64,000 nucleotides of DNA from Cellulomonas soli. Its GTDB lineage: Bacteria > Actinomycetota > Actinomycetes > Actinomycetales > Cellulomonadaceae. Below the pieces are notes generated by a model. It was not told the origin of the DNA, did no database searches, and worked only from the letters and a program-made list of their open reading frames with translations. The position numbers and the translations under genes were made by a program. Positions 34,589-42,879 of the stretch are shown here, piece by piece (positions within the stretch are counted from its first letter, which is position 1; each line of letters begins with the position of its first letter). The DNA lies in assembly GCF_013409305.1 (NCBI RefSeq), contig NZ_JACBZJ010000001.1, positions 3,286,001 to 3,350,000 of the forward strand, read 5' to 3'.

Positions 34589-34618
34589 TTGCACGCGCTA
34601 TTGCACGTTTGTTGCACG
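34589..34618. repeat. Three TTGCACG repeats before the integrase
   Basis: TTGCACG occurs at 34589-34595, 34601-34607 and 34612-34618, spaced 11-12 bp apart, about one helical turn. They lie between the tRNA fragment and the integrase start and may be integrase arm-type or excisionase sites. Confidence 0.65.
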
Positions 34619-34639
34619 CGCCGACAGGAGGGGGAGGTT

Positions 34640-35770
34640 GTGACGCGAGCTCGACGGTCGTGGGGCAGCATCCGCAAGCTCCCGTCCAAGCGCTACCAGG
34701 CGACCTACACCGGACCGGATCTGGCCCGGTACGTCGGCCCGGACACGTTCGCCACCCGCGTGGCCGCTGAGACCTGGCTGCTGAGGGTCCGTCAGACCAT
34801 CGACGACGGCAGCTGGGCATCGTTGCTCGCCCATGCTGACGACCCGGAGCCGACTCCGCCGCCGACGCTTCGGGCCTATGCGGAGGAGTGGCTGGACGGA
34901 CGCGACCTCAAGCCCCGCACGCGTCAGCACTACCGGCAGATTCTCGACTCACGGATCCTGCCGGAGTTCGGAGGTCGCGTGCTCACCGAGGTCACGCCGG
35001 CCGAGGTCCGTGCCTGGCACGCTGCGCTCGATCCGACGAAGCCGACGATCCGCGCCCACTCGTACGCTCTCCTGAGGACGATCTACTCCACGGCGGTCGC
35101 CGACGAGCTCGTCGAGGCGAACCCCTGCCGTGTGAAGGCCGCAGGCTCGGTGACTCGCGCGAAGACGATTCGGCCCGCGACGCTGGCCGAGCTGGAGGTG
35201 ATCGTCCGCGAGATGCCCGAGCGACTACGACCGATGGTGCTGCTGGCGGCCTGGTGCGCGCTCCGCTTCGGAGAGCTGGCCGAGCTACGACGAGCCGACG
35301 TGGACCTGCGCCACGGAGTGCTCCATGTGCGCCGAGGCGTCGTTCGGCTTGGTGCCGAGGTAGTCGTCGGCACGCCCAAGTCCGCGGCTGGCGTGCGCAA
35401 CGTCGCCGTCCCTCCTCACCTGCTTCCCGTGCTGAAGGAGCACCTCGGCGCGAGGGTCGAACGCGGTGCCGACGCTCTGCTGTTCCCCGCCACGGACGGA
35501 CGTCAGCTGAGCCCGAACAGCCTTTACTGGTGGTTCTTCCGTGCACGCCACGCAGCCGGGCGCGACGACCTCCGGTTCCATGACCTTCGGCACACGGGCG
35601 CAGTCCTGGCGGCGTCTACGGGTGCGACCCTCGCTGAACTGATGGCCCGGCTCGGGCACTCCACGCCCGCAGCGGCGATGCGCTACCAGCACGCGGCACA
35701 GGACCGCGACCGCGTGATAGCCGAGGCGCTCTCAGCTCTTGTGCGCGCGGACAGCGCCAGCTCGGGCTGA
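34640..35770 (+). CDS. Tyrosine recombinase (integrase)
   Basis: Site-specific integrase of 376 residues. It has an N-terminal AP2-like arm-binding part (GSIRKLPSKRYQATYTGPD), a core-binding SAM-like domain (TLRAYAEEWLDGRDLKPRTR), and the catalytic domain with Arg in CALRFGELAELR (about 208), Lys in GTPKSAAGVRN, HxxR in HDLRHTGA (about 313-316), His in LGHSTP, and the nucleophile Tyr at about 349 in MRYQHAAQ. All catalytic residues are present. The GTG at 34640 has AGGAGGGGGAGG upstream. It reads away from the tRNA-Asn fragment, the normal layout for an integrative element. Confidence 0.95.
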   Translation: MTRARRSWGSIRKLPSKRYQATYTGPDLARYVGPDTFATRVAAETWLLRVRQTIDDGSWASLLAHADDPEPTPPPTLRAYAEEWLDGRDLKPRTRQHYRQILDSRILPEFGGRVLTEVTPAEVRAWHAALDPTKPTIRAHSYALLRTIYSTAVADELVEANPCRVKAAGSVTRAKTIRPATLAELEVIVREMPERLRPMVLLAAWCALRFGELAELRRADVDLRHGVLHVRRGVVRLGAEVVVGTPKSAAGVRNVAVPPHLLPVLKEHLGARVERGADALLFPATDGRQLSPNSLYWWFFRARHAAGRDDLRFHDLRHTGAVLAASTGATLAELMARLGHSTPAAAMRYQHAAQDRDRVIAEALSALVRADSASSG

Positions 35771-35808
35771 TGTTCGCGGCCGCAAGACGGCGCACACCGC
35801 TGAGGTGA

Positions 35809-37203
35809 CTATCGAGTCGGCTCCAGCCCGATCGCAGGGATCGTGTCGTCGTGTCGTGACGGCATGTGCGAGGTTGGGAGTGCCTGTGTGCGCTCGAGGT
35901 GCGGCACGGCGCTGAGGTGGGCGACGTCGCGATAGCGGTCAAGGGTTGCCTCGGTACGTTCGGCGGGCGCCGGCACGAGTCGAGTGCTGTGCGTCAGCCG
36001 GGCGGCGGCCAGCTCGGGTCGGTCGCTGAGCTGGTCGCCGGTCAGGCTGTCGATCGGCACGTAGACCTGTTCGGAGCGGGCAAGGCGCGCGAAGGCCGCT
36101 GCGTTCCACTCGGCGGCCTGTTCGAAGGCGGCGCAGGCTCCGTGCAGGGCGCCGCCGAGACGCCGTTCCTCGGGCCGGGCTGATGCCCCGCGATCGCCGG
36201 CGAGGCGGTCGCGGGGGACCAGGTCGCCCAGCAGATCGTGAAGAGCGGTCGCATCCGCGCGGACTCGCCGATCGGCGGGCCCCGCGCCCAGGTAGCCGCG
36301 GAGGTCGGCCATGAGCGCGAGCCAGGTGGCGGCTCGTCGGGCGCCGGGGTCGCGTGCGGCGACGGCGGGGTCGTGCAGGTCGACCCCGTGAAAGGTGGCG
36401 GTGTGGACGGCGACCTCGAACCCGACCCGGGCGGTGTCAGCCAGGGTCTGCACCGAGTAGTCGGGGTGCTCGCGCAGGTCCCAGGCGGTTCGTCGGATGC
36501 GGGCGACCAGGTCGCCGAGCCGGTCGATCTGTGTCCCGCCATGGACCCGTGCGCTCGCGGCTGTGAGGCTGTCGAGCTCGGTGGCGATGACACCCATGAC
36601 CTGCGCGACACGCACGACTGCCAACGCCGCGGCCTGGGTGCGGTCCGCCGGCGGGAGCCATCGTCCGACCTTCTCCCAGCGCACGCCGGCCTGGCCGGCA
36701 CGGAGACCGAGCATGTCCTGCGTCGCGGTCAGCTGGGCGACGAACTCGCCCATCCGGGCGAGCGCTCCGTTGCGCGCCTGCTCGTCCCACACGAGCGGCG
36801 CGTCCGGGGTGTGGGCGCCACCGGTGATCGTCACGTGGGAGGCGACCAGGTCGGAGGCGGCGCGGAGCACCCGGCTGGCGTAGTCCCAGGGGTGCCGGTC
36901 CGGGGCGATCACTGAGGGGTGTGGCGGCAGGTCATCTGGGCCGACCTGGAGCACGTTGGCCATGACGAGCGCCGTCGCCTCGATGGGGTGCGGGTGCTCG
37001 GAAGCGGCGACGCCTGCCATGCGTGCGGGGCTGATCAGCGCCCACACGTGCTGGCTTGCCGCGTCGAGCAGGCCGTAGTACGCGGCGACGGCCAAGTCGG
37101 CCTCGATCTTGTCCGCGAAGCGGTCCAGGCGTACCAGGCGACACCCCTCACCCATGTGACGGGACGCATCCCACAGCAGCCCGCCGTACGTCGCGGCAGT
37201 CAT
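35809..37203 (-). CDS. Unknown mobile-element protein, 464 residues
   Basis: I do not recognise this protein. It is long, soluble and mostly helical (VAAYYGLLDAASQHVWALIS, ADLRGYLGAGPADRRVRADA), with no signal peptide, membrane helix or catalytic motif. Its ATG overlaps the stop of the 140-residue gene upstream (ATGA), so the two form an operon. It is convergent with the integrase gene, with 38 bp between stops. Possible roles are plasmid-like maintenance or transfer functions, by position only. Confidence 0.7.
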   Translation of the reverse strand: MTAATYGGLLWDASRHMGEGCRLVRLDRFADKIEADLAVAAYYGLLDAASQHVWALISPARMAGVAASEHPHPIEATALVMANVLQVGPDDLPPHPSVIAPDRHPWDYASRVLRAASDLVASHVTITGGAHTPDAPLVWDEQARNGALARMGEFVAQLTATQDMLGLRAGQAGVRWEKVGRWLPPADRTQAAALAVVRVAQVMGVIATELDSLTAASARVHGGTQIDRLGDLVARIRRTAWDLREHPDYSVQTLADTARVGFEVAVHTATFHGVDLHDPAVAARDPGARRAATWLALMADLRGYLGAGPADRRVRADATALHDLLGDLVPRDRLAGDRGASARPEERRLGGALHGACAAFEQAAEWNAAAFARLARSEQVYVPIDSLTGDQLSDRPELAAARLTHSTRLVPAPAERTEATLDRYRDVAHLSAVPHLERTQALPTSHMPSRHDDTIPAIGLEPTR

Positions 37204-37622
37204 GCTGCGGCCCGGGCGAACTCCTCGCCCGCGGTAAGCAGCCTGCGCAGCACCCGACCGAGGCACGCCACCTCTTCGGGCGTCGCGGCTTCGTCGATCA
37301 TGAGGAGCGTGTGTGCGGTGGCGGTGGTCAGCAGTTGTTCGACCACGTGCCGCGACTCGTCGAGGTCGTCGCCGATGTGCAGCGGACCTAGGCGTGCGGG
37401 CGGCTGCTGCCTCACCTGCTCGTGCAGCCAAGCTGCCTCATCAAGGGCCTCGCCGAGCGCGATCGCGGCGAACGCGAGGTCCACGCCCGCACCCAGCGGC
37501 GCCGCCAGGCAGAGCGTGAGCGTCGCGTGACTGGCGGCATCCAGCAGAGCGGACAGCCCGGTCCACGTCGGTTCACCACCCGACAGCAGCGCGCCTGCGG
37601 GGACCGACCATCGTGTCGCCAT
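37200..37622 (-). CDS. Unknown mobile-element protein, 140 residues
   Basis: A helical soluble protein (LSALLDAASHATLTLCLAAP, ALGEALDEAAWLHEQVRQQP) of unknown family. The ATG at 37622 is chosen because GGGAGGT lies 10 bp upstream; the frame is open further up. Its stop overlaps the start of the 464-residue gene. A 45-bp stretch of its 3' part (37248-37292) is repeated exactly at 38858-38902, where no intact copy of the gene exists. Confidence 0.7.
   Translation of the reverse strand: MATRWSVPAGALLSGGEPTWTGLSALLDAASHATLTLCLAAPLGAGVDLAFAAIALGEALDEAAWLHEQVRQQPPARLGPLHIGDDLDESRHVVEQLLTTATAHTLLMIDEAATPEEVACLGRVLRRLLTAGEEFARAAA
37248..37292. repeat. 45-bp direct repeat, copy 1
   Basis: This stretch is identical to 38858-38902, 1610 bp away in the same orientation. 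Copy 1 encodes residues ATPEEVACLGRVL of the 140-residue protein. The repeat ends are sharp on both sides. Confidence 0.95.
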
Positions 37623-38168
37623 CTGACCCACCTCCCGGGAGGCGCGCATGCGCCCCGCATCGGCTCGACCTTCGCGCCAGCCGGGAGGACCCGCTCAAGC
37701 ACACCCCGAGACGGTGAGTGATCCCGACTACGTCGGCGGGTGTGCGGTGATCGCAGCAAGACGCGTCGGGACTGCGGCCGGCGCGTCGGCCGTGCGCGCG
37801 CTGATCGAGTCCCACTTGTTCGCGCTTCGAAACGCTCGTCGCACCAACCTGCTCCTCGGCCTTGCCGGCTCCACCCCAACAACGTCGACGATGTGGAGAC
37901 CTACCACCGCATCCTTCGCGAGCATGCGAGAAGAACGGGGGCGCGCCGCCTCGGCTACAGCGCACAGGCCGCGACCCGTACCTGCCCGGCGCCAAGCGAG
38001 CAGCCCCTTGCTGCCCACCTCGGCCATCCCGACTCGGACGCGAGTGACGTGTGACGGCACGAAGAGCGATGGTTCGCCTCCGCCGCCCAAGCGCTCACGT
38101 CGGCCTCAGCCGCTCGCTGCAGGCATGTCGCGTGGTCAGATCCAGGGCGACGGCACGATGATCGGGCC
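37623..38168. other. Gap with possible decayed coding sequence
   Basis: No gene here convinces me. On the plus strand one frame reads VRALIESHLFALRNARRTNL and another, about 20 codons on, reads NNVDDVETYHRILREHARRT. Together they could be one gene broken by a frameshift near 37875, but there is no recognisable family and opposite-strand frames are equally long. Confidence 0.35.
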
Positions 38169-38792
38169 ATGACGACAGGCCGCAAGCTCATCGAGCGCGC
38201 ATTGCGCGGCGCGCTACAAGAGCGAGGGTGGACCCCCCGCGGCGCCGGATGGTTCACCCGTGCGGTGGCGCCCGGTGCGCTCGGTGTTCTCGCCGTCGGC
38301 GTGGCGTCGAAACACTCCGCACCCGGCCAAGCGACGGCGACGATCTACGTCCACCTTCGCGACGAACAGTTGGAGGCGGAGGTCGCGAAACTGACCGACA
38401 CGCCGAACGAGGGCTACCGGACCACGACCGGCACCACGTCGATCGGCCACCTGATGCCAGCTTCGCGCTGGCACGAGTGGCACATCGAACTCGACAGCGC
38501 CGCGGCCGCAGCCGAAGAGATGGCCAGGGCTGTCCAGGACTACGCCGAGCCGTACCTGCGAACGCTTGCCTCAGATCCGCGCATGCTCCTCGAGGCAGTC
38601 GAGTCGTCACCCTCGTACTCGGCCGCAAGCGGACTCGCTCGAGCGGTCTTGTTACTGCGACGCCAGGGTTCCGACGCGGAGGCAACCGAGTTCCTGCTCC
38701 GACGGATGTCTGGCCTGGCCGCTCGCACCGACCCGGCCGCCGCGATCGAGCGCCGCGTCGCCGGCACTCTGGGCGGCGCGCTCACGAAGTAG
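38169..38792 (+). CDS. Unknown protein, 207 residues
   Basis: A soluble protein that starts MTTGRKLIERALRGALQERG, then GWFTRAVAPGALGVLAVGVA. This resembles the start of DUF4304-like proteins (a helix followed by a strand carrying WxR), but the match is weak. The C-terminal half is helical (SGLARAVLLLRRQGSDAEAT). No signal peptide or membrane segment. It lies inside the segment bounded by the 45-bp direct repeats. Function unknown. Confidence 0.65.
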   Translation: MTTGRKLIERALRGALQERGWTPRGAGWFTRAVAPGALGVLAVGVASKHSAPGQATATIYVHLRDEQLEAEVAKLTDTPNEGYRTTTGTTSIGHLMPASRWHEWHIELDSAAAAAEEMARAVQDYAEPYLRTLASDPRMLLEAVESSPSYSAASGLARAVLLLRRQGSDAEATEFLLRRMSGLAARTDPAAAIERRVAGTLGGALTK

Positions 38793-38857
38793 CTCGGCTC
38801 GACGGCGCGCCGATCGGCGGCCACCGTCACACCGGAGTCCAGATGGGGGGCTAGCGC

Positions 38858-38902
38858 CAGCACCCGACCGAGGCACGCCACCTCTTCGGGCGTCGCGGCT
38901 TC
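38858..38902. repeat. 45-bp direct repeat, copy 2
   Basis: Exact second copy of 37248-37292 in intergenic DNA. No flanking sequence of the 140-residue gene is present beyond it, so it is an isolated fragment. It lies 30 bp from the end of the small zinc-finger gene. Confidence 0.95.
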
Positions 38903-38932
38903 TGTCGAGCGACGCGCGGCGGCGCGGACGCG

Positions 38933-39085
38933 TTACTCGGACCCGTCCGAGGGCTCGACTGTGGCGAGCTGCGCGGCAACCGTGCGCCGGCGGTGTGCGT
39001 GGTCACGCACCTGGCCCTCGCTCGTGACGCAAAGGGTGCCGACGGGGGAGTCGCACCGGGGACAGCGGACCTCGAGGGGGCTCAT
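38933..39085 (-). CDS. Small zinc-finger protein, 50 residues
   Basis: A very small gene reading MSPLEVRCPRCDSPVGTLCV followed by TSEGQVRDHAHRRR. The pattern CPRC-x7-C-x9-H-A-H fits a small zinc-binding module common in actinobacterial and phage proteins of about 50-90 residues. These are often found on mobile elements and bind nucleic acid, but the role is unknown. The start is ATG 39085; the ribosome site is not clear. It ends 30 bp from repeat copy 2. Confidence 0.6.
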   Translation of the reverse strand: MSPLEVRCPRCDSPVGTLCVTSEGQVRDHAHRRRTVAAQLATVEPSDGSE

Positions 39086-39220
39086 GCGGCCAGACTGCCA
39101 GCCGCGGCCCCGTGTGGGGAGGGTCTGGCGGACGCAAATGTCGGGTAAGTGCGGCGGGCTGGCGCCGGTCGACCGTGGCCGACGCCGACGATCTCCAGGC
39201 GACGGCCACGGTCCCGGTGC

Positions 39221-39343
39221 TCAGCAGATGGCCTGCGAGGTCGTGCTGACGCAGACGGTCAGGCTGTAGGCGCTGGCCAGCTGCTGGTGGTGCTGGCTGT
39301 CAGGGTGCTCATCGAGCGACTGCAGGGCGAGGAGGAAGCCCAC
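39221..39343 (-). CDS. Class III lanthipeptide precursor, labyrinthopeptin-like
   Basis: A 40-residue precursor: leader MGFLLALQSLDEHPDSQHHQ then QLA and core SAYSLTVCVSTTSQAIC. The leader has the LLxLQxL box recognised by class III synthetases. The core has two S-x2-S-x3-C motifs (Ser24, Ser27, Cys31; Ser33, Ser36, Cys40), the pattern that yields labionin rings, with the same spacing as labyrinthopeptin A2 (SDWSLWECCSTGSLFACC). The Cys pair that forms the labyrinthopeptin disulfide is absent (Val32 at the first place, nothing at the second). The GTG start lies 7 bp after GGAGGAGGTGA, an excellent ribosome site. It overlaps the 3' end of the synthetase gene. The exact leader cleavage site is inferred. 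Confidence 0.9.
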   Translation of the reverse strand: MGFLLALQSLDEHPDSQHHQQLASAYSLTVCVSTTSQAIC

Positions 39344-42050
39344 GGGTGTCACCTCCTCCCCTGTGTGGGACGGCAGGTGCCGCCGGTGTGCCCGGGCGGG
39401 CGGGCGGGCAGCCCGGGAGGAGGAGGGGGAGCAGGGTGTTCCACCCTGTTCGTGCGTCGTCATGGTTCAGCATGGTGTGCGCCTGCAGGGCGGTCAGGAC
39501 GCCCGCGGCTCCGGTAGCCAGGTCGCTGGACAGGCGGAGCAGACCCTGTCCGGGGAACCCGATACCGGTGCCGTGGCGGACGGCGTGCAGCCGCAACGCG
39601 TCGACGTGCGTGCGCAGCGCCGCGTCGTCGCGCGGCGTGGACAGGCCCAGCCGGGCAAGGGTGACGAGGTAGTGGATCAGTCCGGCACGCCCGTGGAACA
39701 GCCCGGGCTCGATGACGAAGGGCGCGCGGGCGGCGGCGCTGATGCCGTCCAGCGCGAGCAGGTACCGACCGGGTTCGGGCACGTGGTGCACGAGCTGGGC
39801 GGCGACCAGCCCGATGCCCGCCGAACCGGTGGCCAGGTACGGCATCAGGCGCCAGCCCTCGTTGACCTGCAGCGAGCCGTCGGGGGCGACGACGCAGTGC
39901 GCGAGGTCGTGATCGAGGGCGTCCCTCGCCAGCGCGAGGTGGTCGAGGTCGCCGGTGTGGCGGTACAGCTCGAGGGCGAACAGTGCCGTGCCGCTCGGAC
40001 CTCGCAGCAGGCCGCCCTGACCGGTGCGGACCACCGGGTCGGGCTCGCGGGGATCGAGCGGCGGACGTTCGTCGTGCCGGGCCCGCAGTCGGCGAGCGAT
40101 CTGCTCGGCGCGATCGATCAGGGTCGGGTCGTGGGCCGCCTCGGACAGCAGGTACAGGCCGACGCCCGGGAGGCCTCCGTACAGGTCCGCCCCGAGCGCG
40201 CCGGTGTCGAGGCGGAGCAGCTCGTCGAGCAGGCGGTCGGCCTGCGCGTCATGACCCAGGCGGCGCTGGACCCAGGCGGCCCCGGCGAGCCCGTCGAAGA
40301 GGCCCGCGGCGACCGGAGCCGAACCGTCGACGCCGGTACCGCCGCGCGTGGCGGCGTCGAACCACTCGAGGCCTTGCGGGTCGATGTCGAGGCTGCAGGC
40401 ATCGAGGGCGTGCAGGACGCCTGCGGCGCCGTGGGCGAGGTTCCATCCGTTCTCGGCGAACTGCTGCGGGTCGCCGGGCCAGGCACGGTCGGTGCGTGCG
40501 AAGTCGGCGCTCGCGGCGATCGACCGGGAGACCAGCACCTGGAGCGCGAGGACGGCGTCCTCGGTGCTGGTGTCCCATCGACGGATGGCGTGGTCGACCC
40601 CCTGGGCCAGGCGGGAGCGCGTGTCCAGGCGCTCGCGTCCGGGCAGTGCGAGGTCCGCGCGGACGGAGGCGAGCAGCTCCTCGTCGAGCCCGTAGGTGTC
40701 GCGCGCCCAGTCGAGCAGCTCGTCGAGCTTGAGCGGGTCGAGACCGAGCAGGGTCGTCAAGGGGCAGAAGAGGAAGAGCGTGAGGCAGGCCAGCGCGTAC
40801 CGGTCGGCCGCCACACCGCCGCGTCCGTCGGGAGCGACGAACCCGGGTGCCCCGATGACGGGGGCGTGCCGGCCCTCGACCGTGCGGGCCATCTCGAGGT
40901 CGAGCAGGACGACCTGACCGCCGGGGGTGAGCAGCACGTTGCCTGGGTGGAGATCGCCGTGCACGTAGCCCGCTGCGTGGATGCGGGCGACGGCGCGTCG
41001 GACCTGTGCATCGACGTCGAGTGCCCACTGCCGGTATGCCAGGCGGTCGGCGGGCGCCGCGTCGGCACGCACCGCTGGGCATCGGGCGACGACCTGCGTG
41101 CTCACCGTGGTGCCGTCGACGTGGTCGAGCACGAGGAACCGGTGGCCCTGCACGGTCAGTGAGTCGCGCACGGCGACGACGTCCGGGCCGGCGAGGGCGA
41201 GAAGGGCGGCCTCCTCGTCGACGAGTCGGGCCACGGCGTCCCGTCCGTCCGGCGTCAGGCCTGCGTGCGGTCGGGCCTCCTTGAGGACGACCCGCGCACC
41301 GGTCGGGTCGGTGGCTTCGTAGACGCCGCCGGCGTTGGAGTAGTGCAGCGCGCGGGTGGGTCGGTAGGCGAAGTCGGCCGGCGGGGCGCTCCCACCGAGT
41401 GCGTCGAGCTGCTCGCGCAGGAACGCCGGCACCGTGACCCAGGGCGGCGGGGTGAAGGATGCGGTGCGCCGGTCCTCGACGAGGTGGCCGGTCGGCTCGC
41501 GGAGGGCGAGGACTGGGCGGTCGTGCTCGTCACGCGTCCAGGTGCGGGTGAACGCGCCGTAGCGTACGAAGAGCGGCCCGGCGTTCCACCGCAGGTCGGA
41601 CAGCACGTAGGGGCCGGGTGTGCCACCGAGCACGGCATCGAGGTCGTCGAGCACTCGGCGCAGGGTGTCCTCGTCCACCGGGTACAGGGTGATGAACTTG
41701 CCGGACGTCGAGCGGTCGGCGTCCTTGGCGTTGCGCGCGGTGAGCGTGTCCAGATCGGGTAGGTGCTTGAACACGATGTCGTGCGCGCGGCAGTAGGCGC
41801 TCACCTGGGCCAGCACCTGGCGTGCGTTGTCCTCGCTCGCGGTGACGTGGATCTTCCAGCCCTGCTCGGGGAGCGTGGCGCCCTCGGGTCGGTGGAAGAC
41901 CCAGTGGCCGTCGTCGAGGTGCTGCCAGCCGGTCCAGGACGAGTCGTCGTCGTGGGGTCGCAACGCTCGCGTGCGTGGGACAGGGCGGCGGCTGGGGGTG
42001 TCGTAGAAGAGCGGGTGGGTCTGCGCGTAGCGGTGGTACGTCGGGTCCAC
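39309..42050 (-). CDS. Class III lanthipeptide synthetase LanKC
   Basis: Trifunctional enzyme of 913 residues that phosphorylates Ser/Thr, eliminates phosphate and cyclises the precursor. The N-terminal lyase-like part covers about 1-220 (AYCRAHDIVFKHLPDLDTLT). The kinase-like part covers about 230-500, with Lys in RVVLKEARPH (about 254), catalytic Asp in GYVHGDLHPGNVLL (about 365) and the metal Asp in LLDLEMAR. The LanC-like cyclase covers about 525-880. The Cys-Cys-His zinc ligands of class I, II and IV cyclases are absent, which marks class III. The GTG at 42050 has GAGAGG upstream. Its last 35 bp overlap the precursor gene. Confidence 0.95.
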   Translation of the reverse strand: MDPTYHRYAQTHPLFYDTPSRRPVPRTRALRPHDDDSSWTGWQHLDDGHWVFHRPEGATLPEQGWKIHVTASEDNARQVLAQVSAYCRAHDIVFKHLPDLDTLTARNAKDADRSTSGKFITLYPVDEDTLRRVLDDLDAVLGGTPGPYVLSDLRWNAGPLFVRYGAFTRTWTRDEHDRPVLALREPTGHLVEDRRTASFTPPPWVTVPAFLREQLDALGGSAPPADFAYRPTRALHYSNAGGVYEATDPTGARVVLKEARPHAGLTPDGRDAVARLVDEEAALLALAGPDVVAVRDSLTVQGHRFLVLDHVDGTTVSTQVVARCPAVRADAAPADRLAYRQWALDVDAQVRRAVARIHAAGYVHGDLHPGNVLLTPGGQVVLLDLEMARTVEGRHAPVIGAPGFVAPDGRGGVAADRYALACLTLFLFCPLTTLLGLDPLKLDELLDWARDTYGLDEELLASVRADLALPGRERLDTRSRLAQGVDHAIRRWDTSTEDAVLALQVLVSRSIAASADFARTDRAWPGDPQQFAENGWNLAHGAAGVLHALDACSLDIDPQGLEWFDAATRGGTGVDGSAPVAAGLFDGLAGAAWVQRRLGHDAQADRLLDELLRLDTGALGADLYGGLPGVGLYLLSEAAHDPTLIDRAEQIARRLRARHDERPPLDPREPDPVVRTGQGGLLRGPSGTALFALELYRHTGDLDHLALARDALDHDLAHCVVAPDGSLQVNEGWRLMPYLATGSAGIGLVAAQLVHHVPEPGRYLLALDGISAAARAPFVIEPGLFHGRAGLIHYLVTLARLGLSTPRDDAALRTHVDALRLHAVRHGTGIGFPGQGLLRLSSDLATGAAGVLTALQAHTMLNHDDARTGWNTLLPLLLPGCPPARPGTPAAPAVPHRGGGDTRGLPPRPAVAR

Positions 42051-42219
42051 GGTGCAGCCTCTCGGCGGGCGTCTGCCTCGCGATGCCCGGCGCGGGGTTC
42101 GCGTCGGGCTGGTCTCGTGCGGTCTCGCGCGCCCATTGTTGGTGCAGGTCCGGCGCGTGCGCGTCTGCCGAAGGTCGCCATTGTGGAGCCGCCGTTCGGG
42201 CTCACTCGTTCGGCGGTGC

Positions 42220-42879
42220 TCAGGCGACGACGCCGTTGCGGAACGCCCAGATGACGACCTGGACCCTGCCCTGCACCTCGAGCTTGGCCATGATCCGCGA
42301 CAGGTGGGCCTTCACGGTTCCTGCTTCCAGGTGCAGGTGCTGGGCGATCTGCTCGTTGGAGTGGCCTTGGCTCAGGGCCCGGACGATGTCGAGCTCCCGG
42401 CGGGTGAGGACCTCCGCTCCTCGCCCCGGCCCGGGGTCGGCCGGGACCAGCGAGCCGCGCCGGGCGAACTCGGCGATGACGCGCCGGGTGACCGAGGGGG
42501 AGACGAGCCCGTCACCGCGGGCGGCGGCTCGGACGGCGGCGGCGAGGTCGTCCGGTTCGGCGTCGTCCTTGAGCAGGAAGCCCACGGCCCCGGCCTCGAG
42601 CGCGCCGAAGACGTACTCGTCGACCGCGAAGGTGGTCAGCACGATGACGGGCACGGGCTCGGACGCCGTGGCCAGGGCGCGGGTGGCGGCGATGCCGTCG
42701 CCGTCGGGCATCCGCACGTCCATCAGGACGACGTCCGGGCGCAGCTCCTGCACGGCGGCGAGGGCGGCAGGTCCGGACACCGCCTCGCCGGCGACGTCGA
42801 TGTCCGGGAAGTCCTGCAGGATGACGCGCAGGCCGCGACGCACCACGAGCTGGTCGTCCACGACGAGCACCCGGATCAT
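42220..42879 (-). CDS. NarL/LuxR-family response regulator
   Basis: Response regulator of 219 residues: receiver domain with acidic pocket DD at 8-9, phospho-acceptor Asp54 in LMDVRMP and Lys at about 104 in FLLKDD. It is followed by a LuxR-type helix-turn-helix (LTRRELDIVRALSQGHSNEQ, then TVKAHLSRIMAKL). Its ATG overlaps the stop of the histidine kinase (ATGA). It lies 169 bp upstream of the LanKC gene on the same strand and is a natural activator of the lanthipeptide genes; NarL-type regulators such as RamR control the SapB class III cluster. Confidence 0.95.
   Translation of the reverse strand: MIRVLVVDDQLVVRRGLRVILQDFPDIDVAGEAVSGPAALAAVQELRPDVVLMDVRMPDGDGIAATRALATASEPVPVIVLTTFAVDEYVFGALEAGAVGFLLKDDAEPDDLAAAVRAAARGDGLVSPSVTRRVIAEFARRGSLVPADPGPGRGAEVLTRRELDIVRALSQGHSNEQIAQHLHLEAGTVKAHLSRIMAKLEVQGRVQVVIWAFRNGVVA

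Noticed and set aside
39344..39463. Longer start for the lanthipeptide precursor (80 codons)
   Set aside because: The first 40 codons are a shadow of the LanKC end; GGAGGAGGTGA lies exactly before GTG 39343 and the leader box follows at once.
42051..42219. Second lanthipeptide precursor between LanKC and the response regulator
   Set aside because: No frame on either strand has a LxxLQ leader or Ser/Cys ring motif.
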